From: Pontiella sulfatireligans | GTDB lineage: Bacteria; Verrucomicrobiota; Kiritimatiellia; Kiritimatiellales; Pontiellaceae | Assembly (NCBI RefSeq): GCF_900890705.1 | Contig: NZ_CAAHFH010000001.1 | Span: 434,001 to 498,000, forward strand | Reading direction: 5' to 3' | DNA length: 64,000 bases | Shown: positions 1-9,690 of the stretch, piece after piece | Layout: each line of letters starts with the position of its first letter | Position numbering within the stretch: position 1 is the first letter of the stretch | Made by a program: the position numbers and the translations under genes | The notes under the pieces: model-generated | The model's database searches: none | What the model saw: only the letters and a program-made list of their open reading frames with translations | What the model was told of the DNA's origin: nothing

Positions 1-2
1 TG

Positions 3-1262
3 GGCATGGATCTGCCGGGCACAAAGGGGAAGCGCGACTGGTCGCAACCGATTATGGATGGTCCGTTGGATCACGGATTTGATTATTGGTACGGCCTACC
101 CACATCGCCGAAATCGGTCTGTGCCTGGTTTGAAAATCGTGGGTTGGAGCCGGGCGCCGCCGAACCGACGCTCTGGACCTATCACAAAAAGAATCTGCCG
201 AATATCGACAAGCGCTGGCGTATAATGAAACCGTATTACAAGAGCCTGGACGACCAACCCCCGGAAACCATTCAAAGCAAAAGCAAGGTTACTGAGGTGG
301 CTCCGGACTGGAATGATGATGAATTGCTGACGCGCTATACCGACAAGGCGATTCAATGGCTTGGGGACAAAATAGCGGATGCCAAATCCGACAAGCCGTT
401 CTTCCTCTATTTTGCACTGACCTCGCCGCATGAGCCGGTGGCTCCGCGGGCGGACTTCATCGGCAAGAGCGACTGCAGCGGCTACGGCGATTTTGTGCTG
501 GAAACCGACTACCATATCGGTCGCCTGCTCGATTATCTGGATGAGGCCGGATTAACGGAGAATACCTTGGTGCTCTTCTCCAGCGACAATGGCCCGGAAA
601 ATCCGTGGAAAGAACGGATTAAAGAGCAGGGGCATTACAGCAGCGGTCCGTTGCGCGACGGCAAACGTTCCCATTACGAAGGCGGGCACCGCGTACCTTT
701 TGCCGTTCGCTGGCCGGCCGGCATCAAACAGCCGGGCCGTGTTTGGGACAAGCCGGTCAGCCAGTCGGATATGTTGGCCACCCTCGCGGAAATCGTCGGA
801 GCTAAGATCCCGGAGGATTCCGGTGAAGACAGCCAGAGCTTTGCCGATGTGTTCAGCAATCCGGCATCCGGATTCGAACGTCTTCCATTCATTGGAACCA
901 ACAACCGTAGCGGTCAGTTTTCGATTACTGAAGGCAAGTGGAAGCTCGTCCTGCCGAATGCTAAAAAAGGCGCAGAGCTGTATGACCTGACCGCCGACAT
1001 CGGCGAGAAAAACAATCTTGTCAAACAGCATCCTGAGGTTGCGAAAAAGCTCGAAGCGAAGATGACCGACATCCTCTGCAATGGCCGTACAACGCCCGGT
1101 GTGCGACAGTCGAACGACACCGGCTGGTGGCCTGCCGTCACCTGGATGACGCCCGAAGAATACAAGGCAAAGCATCCGGAAGGTGAATTGGTCGGTGCTT
1201 CGAAGAAAGAGAAGCAAAACAAAGAAAAAAAGAGCGGAAAGAAAAGTAAAAAAAAGAGCTGA
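3..1262 (+). CDS. S1 sulfatase, 5' truncated by window edge
   Basis: This is the C-terminal two thirds of a secreted S1-family sulfatase, which hydrolyses sulfate esters. The frame is open to the left edge, so the true start and the N-terminal part with the formylglycine motif (C-x-P-S/A-R) lie outside the window. Counting from the Met at position 6, typical later sulfatase signatures are visible: DHGFDYWYGL near residue 22, PFFLYFALTSPHEP at 131-144, and the metal-binding FSSDNG at 191-196. The closest relative inside the window is the sulfatase at 47800, which shares the STPG/TTPG...QS ending region. The protein ends in a striking lysine-rich tail (about the last 20 residues, mostly K with S and N). 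It is followed 42 bp later by another sulfatase on the same strand. Family assignment is secure; the substrate is unknown. Confidence 0.9.
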   Translation, partial: GMDLPGTKGKRDWSQPIMDGPLDHGFDYWYGLPTSPKSVCAWFENRGLEPGAAEPTLWTYHKKNLPNIDKRWRIMKPYYKSLDDQPPETIQSKSKVTEVAPDWNDDELLTRYTDKAIQWLGDKIADAKSDKPFFLYFALTSPHEPVAPRADFIGKSDCSGYGDFVLETDYHIGRLLDYLDEAGLTENTLVLFSSDNGPENPWKERIKEQGHYSSGPLRDGKRSHYEGGHRVPFAVRWPAGIKQPGRVWDKPVSQSDMLATLAEIVGAKIPEDSGEDSQSFADVFSNPASGFERLPFIGTNNRSGQFSITEGKWKLVLPNAKKGAELYDLTADIGEKNNLVKQHPEVAKKLEAKMTDILCNGRTTPGVRQSNDTGWWPAVTWMTPEEYKAKHPEGELVGASKKEKQNKEKKSGKKSKKKS

Positions 1263-1304
1263 TCAGAGCGGGGTTTCCATTCGAAACCGCACCATGAAAA
1301 TACA

Positions 1305-2750
1305 ATGAGGAAATCAATTCTGATGATGAAAGTAAATTTACTGATCGGTTGTCTGTTGCTCGCGCAACTGACTGGCTTTGCCAAAGAAACAGGCAAACCC
1401 AACGTGCTCTTTTTCATTACCGACGACGAAAGCTGGATTGAACGGAGTGCCTATGGCTGGTCGAATTTACCTACGCCTCATTTTGACCGGGTGGCACGCG
1501 ATGGTGTGTTATTTATGAACGCCTATGCCTCGGCACCTTCGTGCGCACCGTCGCGGGCTGCAATTTTGACGGGCCGGAATTTCTGGGAGTTGGAGCAGGG
1601 GGCTTTTATTCAGGCCTGGCTGCCGAAAAAATTTCCGGTCTTCCCCGCGTTGTTGAAGCAGGCGGGCTATCACACAGGATTTACCCGCAAAAGCTGGGGG
1701 CCGGGAATGTATCCGCCGGAGGGCCATGGTCCGGATGTCGCGGGTCAGGTTTATGATGAAGCGTTGCTTGAATCGCCGCCGCCGGGAATCGATCCCAATG
1801 ATTACGCCGAAAACTTCGAGCGTTTCCTGGCGGATCGGAAGCCGGGTCAGCCCTTCTTTTTCTGGGCCGGCGTGTATGAACCGCACCTGCCCTGGGGCGA
1901 GGGCAATCATGAACGGCTGGCGAATGAATTCGGTGTGCCTCTGGAGAACGTTCCGGTTCCGCCCATCGTAGAGGATTCGATGCGCAACCGTAAAAGGCGT
2001 GGCGATTTTCTGTATGAAATTTGCACGGCGGATCAGCAGTTGGGCCACATGCTGGATCGTTTGGAATCCCTTGGCGAACTCGAAAACACGCTGGTGGTCG
2101 TCACCTCGGATAATGGAAGCGTGATAGAGGATCTGGAGGCAGCGATCCCTCTTGACCGGGGCAAAACAACGCCTGATGATCTTGGGGTACACGAGCCGTT
2201 GGCTGTGATGTGGCCGGCCGGGATCAAGGCCGGCAGAAAAGTAACCGACTTTGTACGCCTGGCTGACTTCGCGCCCACCTTTCTTGAGCTGGCCGGGGTG
2301 GAAGTACCTGATTCCATGAGCGCCCGAAGCCTCCGGAATATTCTGACCTCGGAAGATTCGGGACGCATCGAGCCGGAGCGCAGTTTCATCATCACCGGGG
2401 TGGAGTGGCATGGGGAATTTGATCCGGCGAGTAAATCCGCGCGCACCATTTGCAATGATCGCTACGCCTACATTGTTTACTACGCCAATGTAGATGAGTC
2501 GGGTAATGCGTTATCCGATGAAAATGCCGTCAAGCCTGTCATCGAAAAGCTGTTTGATATGCAGGCGGACCCCTGGCAGATGAACAACCTGATCGACGAT
2601 GAGCGTTATACCGAGGTGAAGCAGCGCCTTTTCGAACAATTGCAAGCCGAAGGCATGAGGACCAGTGATCCGCGTGCCACGGGGGAGATGTCGATTTTCC
2701 GTGAAACCCGTGATTTTGTGCAGCAACGAAAACGGAACGGATATAAATAG
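1305..2750 (+). CDS. S1 sulfatase (Cys-type)
   Basis: Secreted sulfatase of 481 residues. An N-terminal signal peptide (residues 1-26) is followed by KPNVLFFITDDESW with the metal-binding DD at 40-41, and the formylglycine-forming motif CAPSR with Cys80. SDNGS near residue 268 gives further metal ligands. ATG codons at 1323 and 1326 are alternative starts, since the only purine-rich ribosome site (GAGGA, 1307-1311) lies 11-14 bp before them; the longer start gives a more basic signal-peptide n-region. The gene ends 8 bp before the GH150-like gene, so the two are probably co-transcribed. A role in desulfating carrageenan is suggested by position only. Confidence 0.92.
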   Translation: MRKSILMMKVNLLIGCLLLAQLTGFAKETGKPNVLFFITDDESWIERSAYGWSNLPTPHFDRVARDGVLFMNAYASAPSCAPSRAAILTGRNFWELEQGAFIQAWLPKKFPVFPALLKQAGYHTGFTRKSWGPGMYPPEGHGPDVAGQVYDEALLESPPPGIDPNDYAENFERFLADRKPGQPFFFWAGVYEPHLPWGEGNHERLANEFGVPLENVPVPPIVEDSMRNRKRRGDFLYEICTADQQLGHMLDRLESLGELENTLVVVTSDNGSVIEDLEAAIPLDRGKTTPDDLGVHEPLAVMWPAGIKAGRKVTDFVRLADFAPTFLELAGVEVPDSMSARSLRNILTSEDSGRIEPERSFIITGVEWHGEFDPASKSARTICNDRYAYIVYYANVDESGNALSDENAVKPVIEKLFDMQADPWQMNNLIDDERYTEVKQRLFEQLQAEGMRTSDPRATGEMSIFRETRDFVQQRKRNGYK

Positions 2751-2758
2751 GAACCTTT

Positions 2759-5476
2759 ATGAGCTTTAAAAAACACGCAAACTTTAAAATGATTAGCCGC
2801 ATGAAATACATACTACTTGCCATATCAATACTCACCGCGTCCGTTGGCTGGGCTGCCGGTTTCGCTACGGATGGGAACGGCATACGCAATGCGATATCCG
2901 CTTCGATCAATGGCGAAGGCGTGCTGTATGTTTCTGAAATAGATGGAACCGTTTCCTGTCATACCACATCGGGTAAAACGCTTTGGCGCAATCCGACTGA
3001 CAACCCGGCGGTCATGTTTGAAATTGAAGCAGCCGATCTCGATGGAGATGGGAATGATGACCTGCTGGCGGCTAGCGGTAACGGAAATATTTATTGCTGG
3101 GGACACGACGGTCAATTGCGCTGGACGTTTAACCCCGGGCGAAAGGTTCGCTTCTCGGAGGTCGCCGTCGTCAAGAACGGCGATACGGTTCAGATCTTTG
3201 CCGGTGGTAATGACTGTGTGCTCTATGAGCTGGATACGAGAGGGAACCTCGTGTCGGAAACCAAATACGCCGGCATCATCCGCAAGCTCGAAGCCGGAAA
3301 TTTTGTCTATAAAGACCAACAGTCTCTATTGGTTATGGCTATGACCAGCGACAAGTGGTCCTGGTCTTTCCTCGGAATCATCGATCCTCGAAGCAAGGAG
3401 GTACTCGTTGAGGGGAACATAAAAAAAGGTGAGCTTCTCCAATTTAAAAGTCTCATGATTAATGAGCTAACTGTTGCCGATATTGATGGTGACGGGCTTG
3501 ACGACTTCATGTTTGTGGGAACGGGAAAAGCGGATTCTGTGGCGTCTGCAGCCCGGGATGCTGCCGGACAGTTTGTTGTGATGAACGGGAAGATGAAGCC
3601 AATTGTTCAGTTTGGTTTTCCGAAGAAAGATAAGCAGCTATACGCCCATGGCTTTGCCGCATCTCTGCAACCGGTTCGCAACGAAATCGCCGTTAACTTT
3701 GGCACGGTGTTGTATGTACTCGGTCTGGATGGTCAGTTGATCGCACGCACCGGAAAGGCCTATGAGGGGTTTGCGTTCAACGGGCTGACAGTTGAGCCGG
3801 AGAGCAGGCAGCTTTTCGGTGACGGTCAGCTTGGGGGAGGCACGACCCTGCACGCGTTTGATTTAACACAGGATCATTGGTGGGAAGCACCGCAACAACT
3901 CCTGGGGCGATTGGCTGAGGTGGAGTCCAATCTGGATACGCTCTACCGCCAGTCGCTCAAATTCAAGCGCCCCGCTTATCAGAAGAAATCCGAAGAGCCG
4001 TGGGTGCTTGTCTCGGGGAGAGAGCCGAATGAAGCTGTGGCCAACCTAAAGGGCGAAGACTTGAAGTTTGTTACCATGAGCACATGGTCTGAGGACTTCG
4101 ATCGCAGCAAGATCTCCAAGGTTGCGGGAGAAGGCGCCTTAAAGAAAGATCGCAGAAAACCCTACGATCTGAGTCAGGGCGAAATCATTGCGCGCGCCAG
4201 GAAAATGGAACAATCCGGCGTGCCGTTTACGCTGTGGGCCGGGCACGGAACGGATCCGTTCTATATGCAAGTCGAAACAATGATCGGTATTTTAGAGGCA
4301 GCTCCAACCACTTGCTATGGCTTCGTTTATGCGGAGATGGGAAATCCGGAGGATCCGCGCTCTCATTATTTCGTAAACCACTATATTCCGCAACTTGCCC
4401 CGGCCATGCGCAAGCAAGGCAGGGCAAAGCTGTTTTTCCGATTTAAAAATATTTTCTGGGCGGCCGGCGCTCATCTGCATCCATGGGATCAGCTGTTCTT
4501 TAGTAGGGACTATGCCGACCTCGTCGTGCCGACGACGGAAGATACGAATTCAAGCACTCAGGATATCAACCTGGCAGGCCGGGTCGGTATGTTCATGGGA
4601 GGGTATGTGGATCAGCATGCCTTGCGATTGGTTGAAGATAACGTTTGCTGTTGGCGCCCGGAATCCGCCTGTGGGCAGACGAGTATTTCGCCCTTCCTGC
4701 GTAGCGGTGTTTTGCGTGCAGCCTATGGTGCGCGTTACGGCATTATTTCCGGACTTAAGTTTCAGCAGGAGCCAGGAATTCAAATTCTGTATGCACTCAT
4801 GAAATCGGGCGTCCTGCCTCAAGTGCAGCCGGAAGACATCTTGTCGGTTGGCTCTTGGCATTTGATGAAGGATATCGATGAACATCATGTCGAGATCAGT
4901 GAAGATGGTCACGACGTGATGCTCTACACCCCGGAAGATGATAATGCTGTGATCTCAGTCGGAGGCGTCGGCTGGTCCGGTGCCGGTCTTTCGGATCATG
5001 ACTTATCGAAGGTTGCGTTGGGCGTGGACTACCGCTGGCTGAACTTTATACCGGAACTGCCAAACGGCATGGTGCCCATCGCGCCAATTGGGTATCAATC
5101 CGAGCTGAAGAAGCGGGGGACCCCGTTTAGCGTGAGTAGCACAAAAGAGGGTTTCATCAACGGGAAGAAAGTCCCCGCGAATCAATTCGGCACTTACATG
5201 CGTCAAATAGTGGAAGCCGGTGCGGCGAGAATGCCCATTGCGGTCAAAGGAGCGTCATGGAGTGCCATCCGCTTGGATGATCGTCATGTGCGTCTGATCC
5301 TGATTGACCCCGGCTATATCGACCCGCAAGAGCGGCAGGCCGTTATCTCTTTCCAGGGGCGTCAGCCTGTTTCGGCCATGGATATTTTAAGCACGGAGAC
5401 CCTGGACGCATCCAGCCCCGTGCTAACGGTTACCGTTCCGGCGGGGTCGATGCGCTTCATCGACCTTGCGTATTAG
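2759..5476 (+). CDS. GH150-like (lambda-carrageenase-like) secreted protein
   Basis: Secreted protein of 905 residues with a signal peptide to about residue 33. Residues about 35-390 look like a beta-propeller with Ca-binding FG-GAP/VCBS-type loops, such as ADLDGDGNDD (92-101) and ADIDGDGLDD (240-249). Residues about 400-905 form a large second domain rich in W, H and Y (TLWAGHGTDPFYMQ, FRFKNIFWAAGAHLHPWDQ) that I do not recognise from motifs alone. Size and architecture (N-terminal propeller plus unique C-terminal domain, about 940 residues in Pseudoalteromonas CglA) match lambda-carrageenase, family GH150, and the adjacent GH82 and GH127 genes make a carrageenan role plausible. The start at 2759 is supported by AGGA just upstream (2750-2753); an internal ATG at 2801 is possible. 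It could instead be a different propeller-containing hydrolase. The GH150 call is inference. Confidence 0.6.
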   Translation: MSFKKHANFKMISRMKYILLAISILTASVGWAAGFATDGNGIRNAISASINGEGVLYVSEIDGTVSCHTTSGKTLWRNPTDNPAVMFEIEAADLDGDGNDDLLAASGNGNIYCWGHDGQLRWTFNPGRKVRFSEVAVVKNGDTVQIFAGGNDCVLYELDTRGNLVSETKYAGIIRKLEAGNFVYKDQQSLLVMAMTSDKWSWSFLGIIDPRSKEVLVEGNIKKGELLQFKSLMINELTVADIDGDGLDDFMFVGTGKADSVASAARDAAGQFVVMNGKMKPIVQFGFPKKDKQLYAHGFAASLQPVRNEIAVNFGTVLYVLGLDGQLIARTGKAYEGFAFNGLTVEPESRQLFGDGQLGGGTTLHAFDLTQDHWWEAPQQLLGRLAEVESNLDTLYRQSLKFKRPAYQKKSEEPWVLVSGREPNEAVANLKGEDLKFVTMSTWSEDFDRSKISKVAGEGALKKDRRKPYDLSQGEIIARARKMEQSGVPFTLWAGHGTDPFYMQVETMIGILEAAPTTCYGFVYAEMGNPEDPRSHYFVNHYIPQLAPAMRKQGRAKLFFRFKNIFWAAGAHLHPWDQLFFSRDYADLVVPTTEDTNSSTQDINLAGRVGMFMGGYVDQHALRLVEDNVCCWRPESACGQTSISPFLRSGVLRAAYGARYGIISGLKFQQEPGIQILYALMKSGVLPQVQPEDILSVGSWHLMKDIDEHHVEISEDGHDVMLYTPEDDNAVISVGGVGWSGAGLSDHDLSKVALGVDYRWLNFIPELPNGMVPIAPIGYQSELKKRGTPFSVSSTKEGFINGKKVPANQFGTYMRQIVEAGAARMPIAVKGASWSAIRLDDRHVRLILIDPGYIDPQERQAVISFQGRQPVSAMDILSTETLDASSPVLTVTVPAGSMRFIDLAY

Positions 5477-5543
5477 CGTTTACCATCTGGATGTTGATGC
5501 CTCTGATTCGAACCCATCCGAATGAACGATAAGGCGATATAAA

Positions 5544-7385
5544 ATGACGATGAATAAGACGGCAGCTTTTTGCACAATCTCGCTCGGTTTGGGGTTCCCG
5601 GCCTTTGCTGTGGAGCCCGTCGAAATTGATTTCTTCACGGATACCATCGGATCGGTGGACACGGTTGTAAATATTATCGACTATGGTGCGAACGGCTCGG
5701 ACACCAATGAGGATTCGGTCGCGCTGCAGAACGCCATCGACGATATGACGGCCCTGTCGCACGGCGGTAAAATCATCGTTCCGGAAGGCACCTTTATTCT
5801 AGGTAGAATAACGATGCGGTCGAATGTCCATCTGGTGATCTCTACGAACGCGGTGATCAAGCCAATACAAACAACCGCCAAGGTTGTGATATTTGAATTT
5901 GGCACGAATGATCCGGAAATCCGGAACGTCAGTATCCGAGGTGACGGGGGCCGGTTTACGGTAGACTTCAGCGACAGGACGGCCGATACCAGCCACACCG
6001 CATTTATGGTGCAAAACGTGACTAACTTTATGATTGCGGGCGTGGATATCCCCGACAATTTTACCACGCACTCCGCGATCCGGTGTAATATGGCGACCTA
6101 TCAGGGACAGTATTTCACGCCCAGAAACGGCGTCATTAAAAATATAAACAACACCTCTGCGCATGTCGGATACGGAACCGTGCAGATTGGCGCGGGAACA
6201 CATATTCTGTTCAAAGATTTAGACGGCGACGGCGGGGTGACCCTTCGGGCTGAATCCGGAGCTACAGGTTTGGGGGTTCTCACGGGATCTATGTTTGATA
6301 TTTACGGAAGAAATATTTCCGGTGGCGGTGGGAATGCGGTGGTCATGATATCCCCCCATGCCATGCAAAACGGCCATATTGATATCGACGGCGTGCTCGG
6401 TAGGAGTTCCGTGCATGCGGTCCGTATCGACAAGGGGGATACAAGAAACGGGACGTCACCCGGATGGTTTGCAGATACAAGCATCGTGAAAAATGTCCAC
6501 GCCATATACGGAGTAACCGCACAACTAAAAGCCGGTCATGATCAATGGGTGCCATGCGAGCTGAAGTATCTGATTTCCTCGGAAAAGCTTCCAGATGGCA
6601 AAGCCCGTCTGGGGCCCGCTGCGGCGGCTATGAGGAATCTGGCCGAGGGTACCGGGGAAGGCTACTACAACGTTACGATTACCAATGTGACGCAGGAAGG
6701 ATTTGTTTATCAAACCAAGACCGTGCAACACGAAGCGGATTCCATCAGCAAGAATCAGTGCCCCGCCCATATCTCGGTAACCGGCGTATCGGTCGATCCA
6801 ACTAACGCAACGCTTTCGGTTTCAGAAACGATGCAGTTGCTCAAGCTCGCAACACCGAATAACGCCACGGATCCGACCGTAAGTTGGAGTTCGGATAATG
6901 ATTCGATTGCCACCGTTAATTCAGACGGGCTGATTACGGCGCAAAGCAACGGCACCGCAGCCATTACAGCAACCACCACTGATAGCAGTCATATTGCAGT
7001 CTGCGCTGTTACGGTTGTTCCAGCGAATCCGGCATGGGACGCCTTCGTCTCCTCGTATGGATTGTCCGGTGTGAAAACAAACCATGCGGATGGAGACGGA
7101 TTGAATGACTGGGGCGAATATGTCTTCGGCGGCAACCCGACCAACCCCTCCGATACGGGAATTAAACCTGCGTTCGGTGATTCAGCAGCGAGCAACGTTA
7201 TCTTCTCCCTAGTCGGCGATAATCGCGTCACCGCTTACGTGCTGACCACTACCAATCTGCTCGCAGGAAACTGGGAAACCAGCACCACTGTGAATGTTTC
7301 AACGACGAATGGTGTGCTCAACAGCTACACCAATTCCATAGACACGACACCACCCCAGCTGTTCATCCAGCTGGAGGCGAAATAA
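5544..7385 (+). CDS. GH82 iota-carrageenase-like beta-helix protein with Big_2 domain
   Basis: Secreted right-handed beta-helix protein of 613 residues. After the signal peptide, VVNIIDYGANGSDTNEDSVALQ (41-62) and SNVHL closely resemble the start of GH82 iota-carrageenases. Positions matching Alteromonas fortis CgiA catalytic residues can be aligned by hand: Gln214 (Q222), Glu237 (E245, acid) and His272 (H281). The base D247 falls on Gly239. A Big_2-type Ig domain follows (about 412-493), then a C-terminal module (about 497-613, W..F...YGLSG...DGDGLNDWGEYVFGGNPTN) that recurs in the proteins at 18385 and 22604. It lies 67 bp after the GH150-like gene and 51 bp before the GH127-type gene. ATG 5550 is an alternative start. 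The fold is secure; activity on iota-carrageenan is uncertain because of the base substitution. Confidence 0.8.
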   Translation: MTMNKTAAFCTISLGLGFPAFAVEPVEIDFFTDTIGSVDTVVNIIDYGANGSDTNEDSVALQNAIDDMTALSHGGKIIVPEGTFILGRITMRSNVHLVISTNAVIKPIQTTAKVVIFEFGTNDPEIRNVSIRGDGGRFTVDFSDRTADTSHTAFMVQNVTNFMIAGVDIPDNFTTHSAIRCNMATYQGQYFTPRNGVIKNINNTSAHVGYGTVQIGAGTHILFKDLDGDGGVTLRAESGATGLGVLTGSMFDIYGRNISGGGGNAVVMISPHAMQNGHIDIDGVLGRSSVHAVRIDKGDTRNGTSPGWFADTSIVKNVHAIYGVTAQLKAGHDQWVPCELKYLISSEKLPDGKARLGPAAAAMRNLAEGTGEGYYNVTITNVTQEGFVYQTKTVQHEADSISKNQCPAHISVTGVSVDPTNATLSVSETMQLLKLATPNNATDPTVSWSSDNDSIATVNSDGLITAQSNGTAAITATTTDSSHIAVCAVTVVPANPAWDAFVSSYGLSGVKTNHADGDGLNDWGEYVFGGNPTNPSDTGIKPAFGDSAASNVIFSLVGDNRVTAYVLTTTNLLAGNWETSTTVNVSTTNGVLNSYTNSIDTTPPQLFIQLEAK

Positions 7386-7436
7386 CCCGAATCGAATAGC
7401 GAGCCTTACTATGCTTGAATTAAAGAAGGATCTATC

Positions 7437-9440
7437 ATGAAAAATCATATCGCAATAGTACTTGCTGTTTTGACGGCTGGCGCTGCCTGCGCACAGTTTG
7501 GTGTTGTCGATAACAGCAAATCTCCCCATGTCACTTTACGGAGTGTCAACATGGGCGACTGTCAATGGACCGACGGGTTCTGGGCCGATAAGTTTAAGCT
7601 CTGCGAAGAAACCATGGTTCCGTATATGGGAGAGATCCTTAAAGGCGATATCGGCCATGGGTATAACAACTTTAAAATTGCGGCAGGACTGAAAGAAGGA
7701 AAACATGGTGGATCCCCATGGCACGATGGCGACCTGTACAAGTGGATGGAAGCCTCCGTCTATGTCTATTCTATCAACAAGGATCCGCAAATAATCGAAG
7801 AGCTCGATGAGATCATCGCCGTGATCGCGCAAGCTCAGGAAGCAGATGGCTATTTGCATACCTTAAATCAACTGAACAACAACGAGCATTTTTCCAATAT
7901 CGGCCACCACGAGATGTATAACTGCGGCCATTTGTTCACCACGGCGTGTATTCACCACCGCGCAACAGGGAAAACCAACTTTCTTGATATCGCAGTGAAG
8001 AATGCCGATTTGTTGTATAAAACATTTCAACCTCAGCCAAAGCACTTGGCTCGTTTCGGGTATAACCAAACCCAGATTTCAGGATTGGTCGAGCTGTACC
8101 GCACCACGAAAGACCCTCGCTATCTTGAACTCGCCGGTATTTTCATTGATACGCGCGGAAACAGAAAAAAGGACGGACTCGATGCAACCTCCGCCCGGAA
8201 AAGCGGCGACCATACCCAGGATCGAATCCCTTTCCGTAAAGAGTCGACTGCGGTCGGCCATGCGGTGCTGGCCATGTATCTCTATGCCGGAGCCGCCGAT
8301 GTTTATGCGGAAACCGGAGAGGACGCGCTGCTAGGCGCATTGGATAAGATCTGGTCCGATGTCGTGGATCGAAAAATGTACATTACCGGCGGGGTCGGGC
8401 AGACGCATCACGGGGCGTCTGACCGGGTTGATGCGGTTCATGAGGCGTTCATTGGTGAATACATGATGCCGAATGCAACCGCCTACAGCGAAAGTTGCGC
8501 GAATGTCTGCAACGCCATGTTTAACTGGCGGATGCTGGGTCTCGAGGGAGAGTCCAAGTTTGCCGATGTCATTGAAAAGGTAATCTACAACAGTGGTATT
8601 TCCGGAATTAGTATTGATGGGAAGCATTATTTTTATGCGAACACGCTTCGGCGCACGTCGGATCAAAAACTGGGGAAAACAGACCACGCTGTTCGCCAGC
8701 CCTACCTCAAGTGCTTTTGCTGTCCGCCAAACGTCGTGCGAACGATTGCCAAGGTTTCCAACTGGGCCTACAGCCTTTCCGAAAACGGCGTGGCGGTAAA
8801 CCTCTATGGAGGTAACCGGCTCTCCACCAAACTGCTGGACGGCTCAGCAATCGAACTGAGGCAGGAGTCCCGGTATCCCTGGGACGGTACGGTGAAAATC
8901 ACCGTGGAATCCTGCAAGGATGCACCGCTTGGAATGATGCTTCGCATCCCGGAATGGGCGAAAGGTTCCTTGGTTCAAGTCAACGGAAAGGATGTTGGCG
9001 TCGAGGCTGTTCCGGGCAGCTATGCCGAAATAGTTCAGGCTTGGAAGGCGGGCGATGTGATTACATTGGATATGCCGATGGAGCCTGCGCTGATCGCCGG
9101 CCACCCGCGTATTGAAGAAGTCCGCAACCAAGTGGCCATCCAGCGCGGGCCGGTCGTTTATTGTCTGGAATCGAAGGATCTTCCCGAAGATGTGGATGTG
9201 TTGGACGTTTATATTCCGTCGGACATCAAATTTAAGGAAAAGCAGGAAACCGACCTGTCCGAATCCATTACAACGCTCCATGCAACCGTGCGTCTGCGTG
9301 GAGATCAATATTCAGAAATGTACGCCCCGGTGAAGAAACCGCAATGGAAGCTAATCGATACGAGGTTTATTCCCTATTATGCGTGGAACAACCGCGGGGA
9401 AGGCGAAATGACTGTGTGGTTGCCCTTGATCTGGGAGTGA
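7437..9440 (+). CDS. GH127-type (DUF1680) glycoside hydrolase, possible 3,6-anhydro-D-galactosidase
   Basis: Secreted (alpha/alpha)6-barrel hydrolase of 667 residues with a signal peptide ending near QA/QF at about 20. The GH127 zinc-cysteine active site is complete. By comparison with Bifidobacterium HypBA1, Glu336 corresponds to acid/base E322, Glu352 and Cys354 (YSESCAN) to E338 and C340, and Cys428-Cys429 (CFCCPPN) to nucleophile C417 and C418. The family is best known for beta-L-arabinofuranosidase, but GH127 also contains alpha-1,3-(3,6-anhydro)-D-galactosidases that act on carrageenan oligosaccharides in marine bacteria. Its place between two GH82-like genes and behind the GH150-like gene favours that second role; this is inference from context. 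The start is supported by AAGGA at 7426-7430. Confidence 0.85.
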   Translation: MKNHIAIVLAVLTAGAACAQFGVVDNSKSPHVTLRSVNMGDCQWTDGFWADKFKLCEETMVPYMGEILKGDIGHGYNNFKIAAGLKEGKHGGSPWHDGDLYKWMEASVYVYSINKDPQIIEELDEIIAVIAQAQEADGYLHTLNQLNNNEHFSNIGHHEMYNCGHLFTTACIHHRATGKTNFLDIAVKNADLLYKTFQPQPKHLARFGYNQTQISGLVELYRTTKDPRYLELAGIFIDTRGNRKKDGLDATSARKSGDHTQDRIPFRKESTAVGHAVLAMYLYAGAADVYAETGEDALLGALDKIWSDVVDRKMYITGGVGQTHHGASDRVDAVHEAFIGEYMMPNATAYSESCANVCNAMFNWRMLGLEGESKFADVIEKVIYNSGISGISIDGKHYFYANTLRRTSDQKLGKTDHAVRQPYLKCFCCPPNVVRTIAKVSNWAYSLSENGVAVNLYGGNRLSTKLLDGSAIELRQESRYPWDGTVKITVESCKDAPLGMMLRIPEWAKGSLVQVNGKDVGVEAVPGSYAEIVQAWKAGDVITLDMPMEPALIAGHPRIEEVRNQVAIQRGPVVYCLESKDLPEDVDVLDVYIPSDIKFKEKQETDLSESITTLHATVRLRGDQYSEMYAPVKKPQWKLIDTRFIPYYAWNNRGEGEMTVWLPLIWE

Positions 9441-9468
9441 TCGGAAAAACCTAATTTTGGAGTAACGT

Positions 9469-9588
9469 ATGATCTCGCTCAAAAAAATGTCGTTCACCGT
9501 TTCTTTGTTCGTACTGATGGGGGTCTGGTTCAGGTGGCGGATGTCCTGCTTCTTTGCCGGATCCGCAGTCATAAAACGATCTCGTTGA
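9469..9588 (+). pseudogene. Signal-peptide stub (39 codons), remnant of a secreted-protein gene
   Basis: A 39-residue frame begins 9 bp after GGAG (9459-9462 region) and encodes MISLKKMSFTVSLFVLMGV, a convincing lipophilic signal-peptide start, then ends after KRSR without a mature domain. This looks like the translated beginning of a secreted enzyme whose body was deleted. It sits in the 250 bp gap between the GH127-type gene and the second GH82-like gene. It could still be expressed as a short peptide. I cannot identify the lost product. Confidence 0.4.
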
Positions 9589-9690
9589 ATTTTAAAATAG
9601 TGCAAATAATAACCCGGAACGGGTCAAAACATTCATCGTGCAATTTAATGAGGAATGCAAGGCCTGTCTCCCCAGCTAACAGAGAACCTG

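Noticed and set aside
589..990. Open frames overlapping sulfatase genes in other frames or strands
   Set aside because: They are by-products of GC-rich codon use in the sulfatases and show no motifs or ribosome sites of their own.
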